A stretch of 16,265 bases of DNA from an uncultured Oscillospiraceae bacterium (GCA_905198295.1 CAJKBW010000071.1:1-16265); one strand, 5' to 3'; positions 8,560 to 16,265 are shown, counted from the first letter of the stretch. Program-made: numbers and translations. Notes: generated from the sequence alone by a model not told the origin.

Positions 8560-11325
8560 TCACCGCGCCTTACGGCCGTATTGGTTGATTTCTTCGAGCT
8601 TATTGGCGATCTCCGCGTCGATCTCCTTTGCGATTTCCCCAAGGGTTTCCCGCGGGTTTTCGCCGTTGGTAATCACGTCACGGGTCGCAAAGTCAAAATA
8701 GCGGCTGGTATAATAGCCGCCCGGAATCTCCGGAAGCGCTTTGGCGTCCTCCCACTGGGCGAGGATGGTGCGCAGCATCGCCGGCTCCCAGGGCAGTTGC
8801 TCAAACGCTTCGCGGTTGGCGCTGTTATACCGCGCGGCGGTGCCCATAACCGTCTCCAGTTCATTGCCGTACAATGTCTGGATACGGGTACTGGTCCACC
8901 AGTCGAGGAATTTCCATGCTGCCTCCTGATGTTCAGAAGCCCGCATGATTACACAGCCCGTAGCGGTTGAAGCCACCGTGCGGTTGATCGTATCGCCGTC
9001 ACGCACGCCGGGCAGCGGCCGCATCTCCCACTGTCCCTTGATCTCCGGTGCAAAAACCGACAGCTGGTTCTGGGCGGTGTAGTCGGACACCGCCACCGGC
9101 ATCTCGCCCGAGCGGAACCGGTTGGCAAAGTCAAAGGCGGTCGGCTGGCGATAATCGGTATATATCTCGGTGAAGAAGGTGAAGGCCTGTACCCCGGCCG
9201 CCGAATTGAGCAGGTTGCCGGTCTTCTCCTCGTTGTACAGAGACGACCCATTTTGATACAGCATGGTCAGGTAGCTGTTGAAGGTCATCGGCAGACCAAA
9301 ACTCAGCTGATATTCCTGCAGTTTGGGCAGCAGCCCCATCAGAATATCGTCCCAGGTTTCCAGATCGTCATCGGTGACGCCGATTTCGTCGAGCACATCC
9401 GTACGTACAAACAGCACCGGGAAGGTCTGGGTTTCCGGCAGGGCGTACACTCCGCCGTCATACCGGAACGGCTCAAGCGCGCTTTCGTGGAACCGCTGTG
9501 CCGCTGCGTCGAAGCCGGCAAATTTGCTGAGATCCGTAACCGCGTTGCGGATGGCAAAATTCACCGGATCCTGCTGCGCCTGCATGAGCACCACGTCCGG
9601 CGCCGTACCGGCAAGCACTGCCGGCAGGATGGAACCTGCCGCAATCAGCTGGATATTCGCGGAGATGCCCTGATCCACAAGCTCGCTGTCGGAGGTGAGA
9701 TTACGCAGGATCTGCGCCTGATCACGGCCGGAGGGCACCCATACAGTGATTGTCTCGTTGCCCGCCTGTCCCTCGGAAACCATGTTGTAGTCGGTTACAT
9801 AGCTGTACACATACTGCACCAGATAGTGGGACAGGGTCTTCCAAAAACCCGCGCCCGCTTTAGCCGGAACGGTATCCGGCGGGCTGAGCACGAGAGAATC
9901 CAGTTCGAGAGGCTGTGTGCGTTCAGTGTAGATCCAGGAGGCCAGTGAGGTGATATTATTCTGGAAATCACTGTTCTGGAAATTTTTGGGGATAGTGGTG
10001 CTGTCCTGTGCCATATTGTCCAGCTGCTGGATCAGCCGCTGCAGCGCAGACACATCCGAGCCGGAGGATTTTTCGGACATCTGCGCCAGCGCGTCGCTGA
10101 CCGACCGAAGTTCATCGGCGATGACGCCCATTTCTGTGAGGGTATCCGGGATCAGCTTTTCAAACTCATAATCCCGGTACATGTCGGGGGAAATGCCGGT
10201 GATCATCAGCACCTGCCGGTAAACCGCGTTCAGGCGGGTAACCAGTGCATCCACCCGGTCGACGATCGCGGCGTATTCGCCGGTAGTCACCTCCAGACGA
10301 AGCGTATGGGTACCCTCGCTCAGGTAAAACGCATAGCTGCCGTCATCGTCCCCCAACCGCTGGCTCTGCCAGCCGCTGGCATAGGGGAATTCCAGCGCCT
10401 GCGCCTCGGCAAACGGGATTTCCCCGTCGATATACAATTTCCGGTAAACGCTGCCGTTGAGCTTATAGCTTTGTTTAAAGCGGAAATCGAGGCAATACAG
10501 CCCGGCCTCTTCCACCTGAACCGTCCATTCAATCCACTGGCCCGGCATCTTCCAGCTGTCCCCGCCGATGGAATTGTAAACGACGTTACTGTGATGGTAG
10601 GGGGTGGTTTTTGGGGAGGTTCGGTCGTTGAGCGGCAGGATGCTTTTATTGGATTTGAGCGACGCCCGTTCAGCCTCGATCGTCAACGGCTCAGATGCCG
10701 TCGCCTCCGTATGGGCGGCGGCATACTCCGCATAGCTGCCGAGCGGCTTTGTCTCCACCAGTGCAATCTCTTCAACAGAGACCTTTTCAGTCTGCACATC
10801 GATGGTCAGCGTGTGGATGCCGGCGGACAGCGGGAAGGTGAACGGAGCATTGTATTTTCCGGAATTGTCGGCAAGGAGGACGCTGTTTTCCTGCACAACC
10901 TCCTCCTCGGCGGGCTTGCGCTGGTTTTTGTCCACCGAATCGTCAAGGAACACGCTTTTCCACAACCGCGGCAGCTCCAGATTGGCCATTTCCGGATAAG
11001 GATACTCCCCATCCAGCGCGAATCCGAAGCCGATGTTGGCTCCCTTGCCTTCCTGCGCGGTATAGCGGATACGTATGGCATAGGTGCCGGCAGACGGCAC
11101 CTCCACGGTATAGGCGGCCTTTCCGCCTTCCTCCAGCACCACCGGCGCACTCTGGCCCTCCGGCTGTGCCGCTACCACGTTCGTTTCGTCTGTTGTCCAC
11201 GCAGCGGCGCTGTCCTCGACGCCGGCACCGGTTTCCGCCTTAGCCTCCCAGGCGCCCGTCACGGGACAAAAAGCCAGCCAGAAGGCCAAGGCGATACAGC
11301 TGCAGCTTCTTCGAAACACACGCAT
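8560..11325 (-). CDS. Large extracellular solute-binding protein with two N-terminal carbohydrate-binding-like modules
   Basis: 921 aa, about twice the usual 420-450 aa of sugar-binding proteins. The N-terminal signal (hydrophobic about 8-24) has a plausible signal peptidase I site AKA|E near residue 31 but no lipobox. Two beta-sandwich modules resembling CBM6/CBM35-type domains follow: about 45-190 (GTYAIRIRYTAQEG, then AGIHTLTIDVQTEKV) and about 212-360 (EAERA opening, PGQWIEWTVQVEEAGLY, EGTHTLRLEVTTG). A helical linker spans about 365-470. A family 1 solute-binding domain spans about 520-910 (ITVWVPSGRDQAQILRNL, APDVVLMQAQQDP, AAWKFLDWWTS). It probably delivers an oligosaccharide to the permeases encoded next. 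ATG 11325, with AGAGGA about 10 nt upstream, 15 bp after the hydrolase gene. Confidence 0.87.
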   Translation of the reverse strand: MRVFRRSCSCIALAFWLAFCPVTGAWEAKAETGAGVEDSAAAWTTDETNVVAAQPEGQSAPVVLEEGGKAAYTVEVPSAGTYAIRIRYTAQEGKGANIGFGFALDGEYPYPEMANLELPRLWKSVFLDDSVDKNQRKPAEEEVVQENSVLLADNSGKYNAPFTFPLSAGIHTLTIDVQTEKVSVEEIALVETKPLGSYAEYAAAHTEATASEPLTIEAERASLKSNKSILPLNDRTSPKTTPYHHSNVVYNSIGGDSWKMPGQWIEWTVQVEEAGLYCLDFRFKQSYKLNGSVYRKLYIDGEIPFAEAQALEFPYASGWQSQRLGDDDGSYAFYLSEGTHTLRLEVTTGEYAAIVDRVDALVTRLNAVYRQVLMITGISPDMYRDYEFEKLIPDTLTEMGVIADELRSVSDALAQMSEKSSGSDVSALQRLIQQLDNMAQDSTTIPKNFQNSDFQNNITSLASWIYTERTQPLELDSLVLSPPDTVPAKAGAGFWKTLSHYLVQYVYSYVTDYNMVSEGQAGNETITVWVPSGRDQAQILRNLTSDSELVDQGISANIQLIAAGSILPAVLAGTAPDVVLMQAQQDPVNFAIRNAVTDLSKFAGFDAAAQRFHESALEPFRYDGGVYALPETQTFPVLFVRTDVLDEIGVTDDDLETWDDILMGLLPKLQEYQLSFGLPMTFNSYLTMLYQNGSSLYNEEKTGNLLNSAAGVQAFTFFTEIYTDYRQPTAFDFANRFRSGEMPVAVSDYTAQNQLSVFAPEIKGQWEMRPLPGVRDGDTINRTVASTATGCVIMRASEHQEAAWKFLDWWTSTRIQTLYGNELETVMGTAARYNSANREAFEQLPWEPAMLRTILAQWEDAKALPEIPGGYYTSRYFDFATRDVITNGENPRETLGEIAKEIDAEIANKLEEINQYGRKAR

Positions 11326-11340
11326 CCGACAACCGTCCTC

Positions 11341-14300
11341 TCATTCGATAATCCGCAGCGACAGCGGCCCGATACCAAAGGGGATCACCGCATATTCATC
11401 CATCCAGGTGCTCTCTCCGGTAATTTCGGGCGATACAAAGTCTTCATAACCGCGCACCCCTTCAAAGGTGCTGACACCGGTAAATTTGGTAACGCCTTTT
11501 ACATGGTGGTGAGGGCCGAGTGCATTGCGGTTATGTCCGCAGGCGATCACCTCGACCCGGTTTTCCGCCTCGGTCAGCCGTCCGGTGATTTCCAGCCGGT
11601 ACGGCCGGGTCATCATCACGCCGGTCTCCTGTCCGTTGACCAGTACTTTGGCAAGGGTACAATCCGGCGACAAGGCCTCCAGAAATACACGCTTTCCCTC
11701 TGACTGCCGCGGCAGCCGGAAAGTGTACCGCACATCGCCCCGGTAAAACCACGCGTTCTGTGCCGTGATATCCGCATAAACCCGCCGGCTCGGCGCACGC
11801 AGTACAAAACGATCCGGTTCCAGCGCATACCACGACATATGGCTGACCTGTTCCCCATCGTGACACACGTCAAAATCGCCGAGTATGTATATGTTTTCCG
11901 GTTCCACTGCATAAAAGAAGATGTTTTTGACCGACTCAAAAACTTCACCCAGCTTGAAATCCACCTCGCGGCCTTTGGCGGCATAGGTAATCTCCACGGT
12001 GTTTTCTCCCTCGTGCACCAGAGCACCGATCGCATAGCAGCCGATACAGCGGTCGATGTACCAGCCCGTGCGCTCCAGCGGGACAGGAACGCCATTGATC
12101 TCTGCCGCCACCGCGCTGTCGTCTTCAAACGCCAGCTGCATGGAGGCGCGGTCTCCGCCCTCATACCGGAAGGTATACCGCATCCGCAGGCGCATTGCGC
12201 CGCCGTCGGTGGTTCCGCTGTAAATTTCATCGAGCAGATGGATTACCGGTTTCACCGCGGAATACGGCGCGCCGTTAACGCTGTAACTTGCTTTGTCGAT
12301 GGTCAGCACGTTCGGCGCCAGAAGCTCCACCTCCGCCTCACCGACCGGCAGACAAGTGTCCAGTTTCCGCGCCGGCAGTGCGGCGCTTTTCTCACGGACT
12401 GCGGCCGTCACCCGGATCAGCCTGGTTTCGGTCGCTGCGATATCCAGCCGTGCGCTGGTGGCTCGGCCGTTGAACACCGATTCCAGCGGCTGTTCGGTTC
12501 CGTCCGTGGGATCCACCAGCACAAACTGCGCTGCATACGGCACCGTGAACAGCATATCGTTATACTCTCCAGAGGTGCCGGCATGGAACAGCAGCACATT
12601 CTGGGTTTCCCCATCAAAGGCACAGCGAAGAACCACGTTTTCCGGGAACGCCTGATCGAGGCGACCGGTTAGCTGGGCCGTACGGCGAAAGCCCATTGTC
12701 TTGAACGCCTTGTTCCAAAGGTCGCAGCGATTGCGCACCACTACGCCCTCCAGACAGGTAAACAGCGTCTTTGGCGAACCAAAATCCAGCCGCTCCGGCC
12801 GTCGGTTGACAAACAGCACACGGCCTCCCTGTTCAATAACCGCCTTGAGCAGACGGTACATCGCAGAACTCACCGAAGGCATATCCGGCACAATCACGCA
12901 GGCATATTCGTTCGTTCCCGCCAGTATACAGCCGTTTTCCGCCCGCGCGCCCAGCCGGGTGAGAATCGTTTCGTCGCCGATATCAAAATCCACCTGGTTA
13001 TCCATCAGGTTCTTCAGCAGGTAACGGAACTGGTTGGAAGCCGCGTTGATCGCCAGCCCCTCGCCATGAGCCGGCAGCGCACAGCCGCGGCTGCCGTCAA
13101 CATCGGAAAGCACCAGCACCTGGGGCCGTCTTTTTCCACGACTGATAAACGCATTCACCCGCGACATCCATTCGGCGAAATAGTGGAAATCCTCCCACCA
13201 CGGCTCCTGATAGGAATAAAAAGCCGGATAATCGCGTTTGCGGCGGCCTTTGATCGAAAAGGCAGACAGATGCAGGCACGGCAGATTGATGCCGAACGCC
13301 GCATGCCAGCCCCAAATCCAAGCCAGCTCGGCAAAGCGCACATCCCATCCGGCACAGCCGAAAACCTCGCTGATTTTCAGAGGTTTGCCCTGCATCTCCG
13401 CCGCGCTGGACACCTGTTTCATCAGCACCGGCGAAGCCAGCCGGCAGCCGAGATGGTCGATGCCCGGAATCTGCTCCTCCAGATAATGCGGCATCACGCC
13501 GCCGTTGGAGAGGATCTGGGACTGCAGGCCATCTTCCGCACCATAATGTCCGGTAAAAGCCAGGCCGTTTGCCGCACACCACTCGCCAATCTGCCCGCTG
13601 AAGTTCCGGCAGAACAAGGTGTTCAGCATCCGTATATAACGGTCGCTGAAGGCTTCGTCAAAATAAGCCGTGCTCAGCTTCCACAGTTCATCCAGCAGAT
13701 CCTCACCATAGGTTTCCCGGTAATACGCCGGCGCGCTGAAGCTCCAGGTGATGTGGTCACAGCGCATCTGCGGCTCATCGGTAAACACACCCTTGATCAC
13801 GCTGCCGAAATACCGCCCGAATCGTTCCTTATACACCTCGTGTGTACGGGCGATAAATTCTTTTACGGTATCCCGGCACAGCAGATCGACATAGTTCTCG
13901 TCCACACCGTAATAGGCCACCAGGCTTGAATCAGTGATCTCCCCATCCGAGATTCGGCGGCAGCCGCCCTCTTCACACGCATAGGCCGCAATCACCCGAT
14001 GGCCGGCCTCACCGGGCGGCACGCCGCGGCTGAATGCCAAATATTTGTACTGATATGCCTCCCCCAGCGCCGGAATTGCTCCTCCGCAAAAGCCGCTCGG
14101 CCATCCGTTTTCATCGTATATGTACACCGACATGCCCAGTTCCTCCGCTGTATCCACACACAGCTGGAAGCAAGCAAACCATTCCTCCTGCATATAGGCG
14201 ATTTCCAGCCCAGCACGCGCATGCACAAAAAAACCGGTCACCCCCTGGGCGGCCAGCTCCCGGAGCTGCCGCACCAGTTCATCATGCTCCATATTGCCGT

Positions 14301-14352
14301 TAAAGCTGTAAAACACCAGAAGCTCTGTATCGCCGCCCTGCCGCTTTTTCAT
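11341..14352 (-). CDS. GH106-like glycoside hydrolase, cytoplasmic (putative alpha-L-rhamnosidase family)
   Basis: 1003 aa, no signal peptide, so probably cytoplasmic. The N-terminus carries the hallmark of GH106-related enzymes: GFFVHARAGLE (40-50), EEWF (56-59), then YIYDENGWPSGFCGG (77-91), part of a TIM barrel. Candidate catalytic or substrate-binding acids are Glu193 in FTDEP and Glu329 in KISEVFG; assigning them as acid and base is inference. Residues about 690-1000 form C-terminal jelly-roll or GH2-like sugar-binding modules (VKVLVNG-type strand AKVLVNGQETG at 901-911). Characterised GH106 members are alpha-L-rhamnosidases, but the wider family is poorly sampled, so another exo-glycosidase is possible. 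It is the first gene of the operon. ATG 14352 has GAGGTG 5 nt upstream, directly behind a LacI-type palindrome. Confidence 0.75.
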   Translation of the reverse strand: MKKRQGGDTELLVFYSFNGNMEHDELVRQLRELAAQGVTGFFVHARAGLEIAYMQEEWFACFQLCVDTAEELGMSVYIYDENGWPSGFCGGAIPALGEAYQYKYLAFSRGVPPGEAGHRVIAAYACEEGGCRRISDGEITDSSLVAYYGVDENYVDLLCRDTVKEFIARTHEVYKERFGRYFGSVIKGVFTDEPQMRCDHITWSFSAPAYYRETYGEDLLDELWKLSTAYFDEAFSDRYIRMLNTLFCRNFSGQIGEWCAANGLAFTGHYGAEDGLQSQILSNGGVMPHYLEEQIPGIDHLGCRLASPVLMKQVSSAAEMQGKPLKISEVFGCAGWDVRFAELAWIWGWHAAFGINLPCLHLSAFSIKGRRKRDYPAFYSYQEPWWEDFHYFAEWMSRVNAFISRGKRRPQVLVLSDVDGSRGCALPAHGEGLAINAASNQFRYLLKNLMDNQVDFDIGDETILTRLGARAENGCILAGTNEYACVIVPDMPSVSSAMYRLLKAVIEQGGRVLFVNRRPERLDFGSPKTLFTCLEGVVVRNRCDLWNKAFKTMGFRRTAQLTGRLDQAFPENVVLRCAFDGETQNVLLFHAGTSGEYNDMLFTVPYAAQFVLVDPTDGTEQPLESVFNGRATSARLDIAATETRLIRVTAAVREKSAALPARKLDTCLPVGEAEVELLAPNVLTIDKASYSVNGAPYSAVKPVIHLLDEIYSGTTDGGAMRLRMRYTFRYEGGDRASMQLAFEDDSAVAAEINGVPVPLERTGWYIDRCIGCYAIGALVHEGENTVEITYAAKGREVDFKLGEVFESVKNIFFYAVEPENIYILGDFDVCHDGEQVSHMSWYALEPDRFVLRAPSRRVYADITAQNAWFYRGDVRYTFRLPRQSEGKRVFLEALSPDCTLAKVLVNGQETGVMMTRPYRLEITGRLTEAENRVEVIACGHNRNALGPHHHVKGVTKFTGVSTFEGVRGYEDFVSPEITGESTWMDEYAVIPFGIGPLSLRIIE

Positions 14353-14365
14353 ATGTACACCTCAT

Positions 14366-14383
14366 ATTTAAAACGTTTTAAAT
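14366..14383. promoter_or_regulatory. LacI-family-type operator in the operon leader
   Basis: ATTTAAAACGTTTTAAAT is a perfect 18-bp palindrome with the central CG typical of LacI-family operators. It lies just upstream of the hydrolase ribosome binding site, about 60 nt downstream of the predicted transcription start. A repressor bound there would act as a roadblock. It resembles catabolite-response elements only loosely, because it lacks the TG...CA ends. No LacI-family gene is in the window. Confidence 0.6.
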
Positions 14384-14384
14384 G

Positions 14385-14400
14385 GTGCTTGTAAAAGCAC
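14385..14400 (-). other. Small hairpin in the 5' leader
   Basis: GTGCTT and AAGCAC form a 6-bp perfect stem with a 4-nt loop, immediately upstream of the LacI-type palindrome and inside the predicted transcript leader. It is not followed by a U-run, so it is not a terminator. It could affect leader stability or mark a DNA-binding site. Chance is possible at this size. Confidence 0.35.
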
Positions 14401-14442
14401 AATAATTGTATGTCTATTTATGTATATTTGCCTTTTGATTTT

Positions 14443-14471
14443 ATAATAGCACTAATTTAACAATACGTCAA
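14443..14471 (-). promoter_or_regulatory. Sigma-A-type promoter of the glycan operon
   Basis: Read on the minus strand: -35 TTGACG (14466-14471), a 17-bp spacer, and -10 TATTAT (14443-14448) preceded by TGC, an extended -10. Predicted start of transcription is near 14436, giving a leader of about 84 nt. The match is strong enough that repression or activator control is needed for regulation. It lies between two CG-centred palindromes. Confidence 0.75.
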
Positions 14472-14520
14472 GCGTAATTTTATCCATTTTTTCCACATAT
14501 ATTTTTCCTCGACTTTTTTA

Positions 14521-14534
14521 TTAAATCGATTTAA
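14521..14534. promoter_or_regulatory. Second CG-centred palindrome, possible auxiliary operator
   Basis: TTAAATCGATTTAA is a perfect 14-bp palindrome about 90 bp upstream of the predicted transcription start. It shares the TTAAA half-site and central CG with the palindrome at 14366-14383; the two centres are 153 bp apart. It could be an upstream operator allowing loop formation. AT-rich sequence raises the chance of coincidence. Confidence 0.4.
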
Positions 14535-14580
14535 AATTTTGATGTATTGTCCAACCTTTCCAGAGGGGAAAAACAAGCAC

Positions 14581-14618
14581 AAAAAGCACAGCAATCCGAA
14601 CGGATTGCTGTGCTTTTT
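14581..14618. terminator. Bidirectional rho-independent terminator
   Basis: An 18-bp perfect inverted repeat (14581-14598 with 14601-14618) has A5 on one side and T5 on the other, so it works as an intrinsic terminator in both directions. It lies 42 bp after the stop of the small membrane protein gene (minus strand) and before the operon promoter. It therefore separates the two transcription units. Confidence 0.92.
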
Positions 14619-14660
14619 ACCCACCTATCTTTCGTTGGCAAAGGCGGTCGGCCGGCGTTT

Positions 14661-15152
14661 TCAGGGCCGTCCGGCCCCACATACCGCCAGCAGCAAAAAC
14701 AGCAAAAATATACCGTCGCTGAGCAGGTACAAAACCGCCTGTCCGCCCAAAACAAAGGCCGTTATTCCATTCTGCGCTGCTGAAACAAACAACAGCGCCG
14801 CGGCGCAGAGCCAATCGCTGCCATAGGCAAATACCGCTGCTGCTGTGAGCCGACGGCTGTTTCTCCATAGCCCGACGCATCCGGCACCCAGGCATGCCGC
14901 CTGTGCTGCGCCCAGAGCAAGCAGCCCCCACGCAGCAGCGCTTTCCCACCCAATCCACAACGGTGCCCACACGGCAAAGGGAAAGATCCCCAGCGCACCC
15001 GGCAGCGGAAAGGCTCCCATCAGAAACGTGCATGCCGCCGTCAGTCCCCCTGAACAGCAAAGCAAGAAACGATAGGTTGTTGGCCTTCCATAACAGAACC
15101 GCCGCTCCCGCATGCCGATGCCCGATCGCCGCGGGCAGACGTTGTTTCCCAT
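14661..15152 (-). CDS. Small polytopic membrane protein of unknown function
   Basis: 163 aa with about five hydrophobic segments (about 28-48, 53-69, 72-94, 102-124, 130-158) and small-residue-rich helices (Ala, Gly, Cys, Leu). I do not recognise the family. The reading frame is chosen because its hydrophobic pattern and smooth composition look protein-like, while the overlapping 213-residue frame is Arg/Gly/Ser-rich over most of its length. The start is uncertain: ATG 15152 follows a TGA directly and has only a weak AAGAAG upstream; ATG 15113 is an alternative. The overlapping frame also looks protein-like in its first 70 residues, so a frameshift is possible. The gene ends just before a strong terminator and is divergent from the AraC regulator. 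Confidence 0.5.
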   Translation of the reverse strand: MGNNVCPRRSGIGMRERRFCYGRPTTYRFLLCCSGGLTAACTFLMGAFPLPGALGIFPFAVWAPLWIGWESAAAWGLLALGAAQAACLGAGCVGLWRNSRRLTAAAVFAYGSDWLCAAALLFVSAAQNGITAFVLGGQAVLYLLSDGIFLLFLLLAVCGAGRP

Positions 15153-15245
15153 TCATATCCGCTGCTTCTTCAAGCCGAACAGGACGCCCTCCCGCGGCAC
15201 TTTTTGCCGCAGAAAACAGATCCACGAGACCACCAGGGTGTTTCC

Positions 15246-15274
15246 TTGTAAAAAGCATCAGAATGTGCTATAAA
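15246..15274 (+). promoter_or_regulatory. Promoter of the AraC-family regulator gene
   Basis: -35 TTGTAA (15246-15251), 17-bp spacer, -10 TATAAA (15269-15274) preceded by TGC, an extended -10. Predicted start is near 15281, giving a leader of about 28 nt that contains AAAGGAG before the TTG start codon at 15309. Confidence 0.7.
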
Positions 15275-15308
15275 TGATCCATAAGATAAGTGGAAAGGAG
15301 AAAAAGGA

Positions 15309-16178
15309 TTGAAAACCAAAAACTCCAAATTTCACTTTGACAATCTGTTTTATTTTGATCCGGTCAAGCTCGGGCCGTTTATCCTGTACCAAATCGGCGA
15401 TATTTACACCAATGCCCGCTACGCCGGGGAACCACACGTACAGGTCTGCCATGAAATCAGCTTCATCGTCTCCGGCCGAGGAACCGCGCGGGTCAATAAC
15501 CGCGAATATCCCCTCAGGCAGGGCGATGTGCTGCTGACGCTGTACGGCAATCTGCATTCGATGACCACCGACGACAGCGATCCGATGCGATTTTATTATC
15601 TCGGCTTCAATTTTGACCGGGAAGATCCGGAATACCCGAGGTATGCCGGCATCGAAACCCAGCTTCTTTCTATTCGGGACCCCCTGCGCGCCAATCGGTT
15701 TGATATCAACCACATTTTCCAGATGGCATTCGACGAAATGATCAACGACGATATCCAGCGGGAGCTGGTTATCCGCTCATGCATCGAGCAGGTGCTGGTA
15801 TACACCCTGCGTACTTTCGGTCCGGAACATCCGGTCAAGCCGGTGGAGCGATATCTGCTCAACAATCAGGAGCTGGTGCACGATATTGTCAACTATATCA
15901 ACAACCATTTTTACGATATCCGGTCACTGACCGACATCACCGATTATATTGGCTACACCTATTCCCATGCCTGCAAGGTATTTTCCGCCTGTATGGGGAT
16001 GTCCATCAACCAGTACTACCAGAAGGTACGGTTCCAAAAAGCACTCGAGCTGCTGGGCGCCCATTTCACCGTCACCCAAGTGGCGGAAAAGCTGGGCTTT
16101 GATTCAATCCACTCCTTCAGCCGGGCGTTTAAAAACCATTTCGGCCAGTCGCCAACCAGTATGGTGCCGCGCAGCTGA
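15309..16178 (+). CDS. AraC-family transcriptional regulator
   Basis: 289 aa. The N-terminal half (about 20-105) is a cupin-like sugar-sensing domain with HVQVCHEISFIVSGRG (43-58) and the RQGDVLLTLYGNLHSM turn (70-85). The C-terminal 100 residues (about 190-289) are the AraC DNA-binding domain with two helix-turn-helix motifs (near 206-226 and 254-277), ending in the family signature around SFSRAFKNHFGQSPTS (269-284). The start is TTG at 15309-15311, with GGAG 8 nt upstream. It is divergent from the small membrane protein and about 1 kb from the operon start, so it is a good candidate activator of the glycan operon in response to an imported sugar. No ligand or target site is proven by the sequence. 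Confidence 0.93.
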   Translation: MKTKNSKFHFDNLFYFDPVKLGPFILYQIGDIYTNARYAGEPHVQVCHEISFIVSGRGTARVNNREYPLRQGDVLLTLYGNLHSMTTDDSDPMRFYYLGFNFDREDPEYPRYAGIETQLLSIRDPLRANRFDINHIFQMAFDEMINDDIQRELVIRSCIEQVLVYTLRTFGPEHPVKPVERYLLNNQELVHDIVNYINNHFYDIRSLTDITDYIGYTYSHACKVFSACMGMSINQYYQKVRFQKALELLGAHFTVTQVAEKLGFDSIHSFSRAFKNHFGQSPTSMVPRS

Positions 16179-16265
16179 AGCCCGCCGCAATATAACCGCC
16201 CCCTCCGCCGTGAACAGCCCCAGATTGTGCGGACAGCATAAAAAAGCCCCTGGTGGAAAGGTCAA

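Noticed and set aside
8547..8642. Longer N-terminus for the first MalF-type permease
   Set aside because: It would overlap the end of the solute-binding protein gene by 83 bp, adds an Arg/Ser-rich stretch unlike permeases, and the ATG at 8546 has a strong ribosome binding site.
10306..11703. Plus-strand open frame of 465 residues opposite the solute-binding and hydrolase genes
   Set aside because: It spans the junction of two well-supported minus-strand genes, has no family motifs, and has the His/Arg/Gln-rich composition of an antisense shadow.
14366..14383. Catabolite-response element (CcpA site)
   Set aside because: The palindrome has the central CG but lacks the TG...CA ends of the usual site. 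A specific LacI-family operator is the better description, though a divergent CcpA site is not excluded.
16240..16265. A-run followed by GCCCC near the right edge, possible half of a terminator
   Set aside because: The matching half would lie beyond the window, so a hairpin cannot be shown.

Overview
The window looks like a chromosomal carbohydrate-utilisation locus from a moderately GC-rich Firmicute. It is most likely a gut-type Clostridia (Oscillospiraceae/Ruminococcaceae-like); this is an inference. The grounds are strong AGGAGG-type ribosome binding sites, frequent GTG/TTG starts, a Gram-positive style lipoprotein signal, sugar ABC importers without their own ATPase, an AraC-type regulator, and an AT-rich promoter in a GC-rich setting. 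No phage, IS, CRISPR, tRNA or rRNA was seen.

Positions 1-14352 (minus strand) form one nine-gene block with gaps of only 6-63 bp, so it is very probably a single operon. In transcription order it holds: a cytoplasmic GH106-like glycoside hydrolase (11341-14352); a large secreted solute-binding protein with two N-terminal carbohydrate-binding-like modules (8560-11325); a MalF/MalG-type permease pair (7644-8546, 6730-7620); a beta-propeller/TPR/Yip1 membrane protein (4558-6666); a membrane-anchored DUF5696-like protein (1975-4542); a second MalF/MalG-type permease pair (1034-1948, 130-1026); and the start of a second, lipoprotein solute-binding protein (1-102, cut by the window edge). Two ABC importers therefore bracket a two-gene membrane module of unknown function.

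Positions 14353-14660 are the regulatory region. It has a near-consensus promoter with an extended -10 (14443-14471), an 18-bp perfect LacI-family-style palindrome in the leader (14366-14383), a second CG-centred palindrome upstream of the promoter (14521-14534), and a strong bidirectional terminator (14581-14618) that insulates the operon.

Upstream lies a small polytopic membrane protein (14661-15152, minus; start or frame uncertain). Divergent from it is an AraC-family regulator (15309-16178, plus) with its own promoter (15246-15274).

Working model (inference): the solute-binding proteins and the DUF5696 and propeller proteins capture or process a glycan at the cell surface, the two importers bring oligosaccharides in using a shared ATPase encoded elsewhere, and the cytoplasmic hydrolase cleaves them. 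The AraC regulator and an unidentified LacI-family repressor are candidate controllers.
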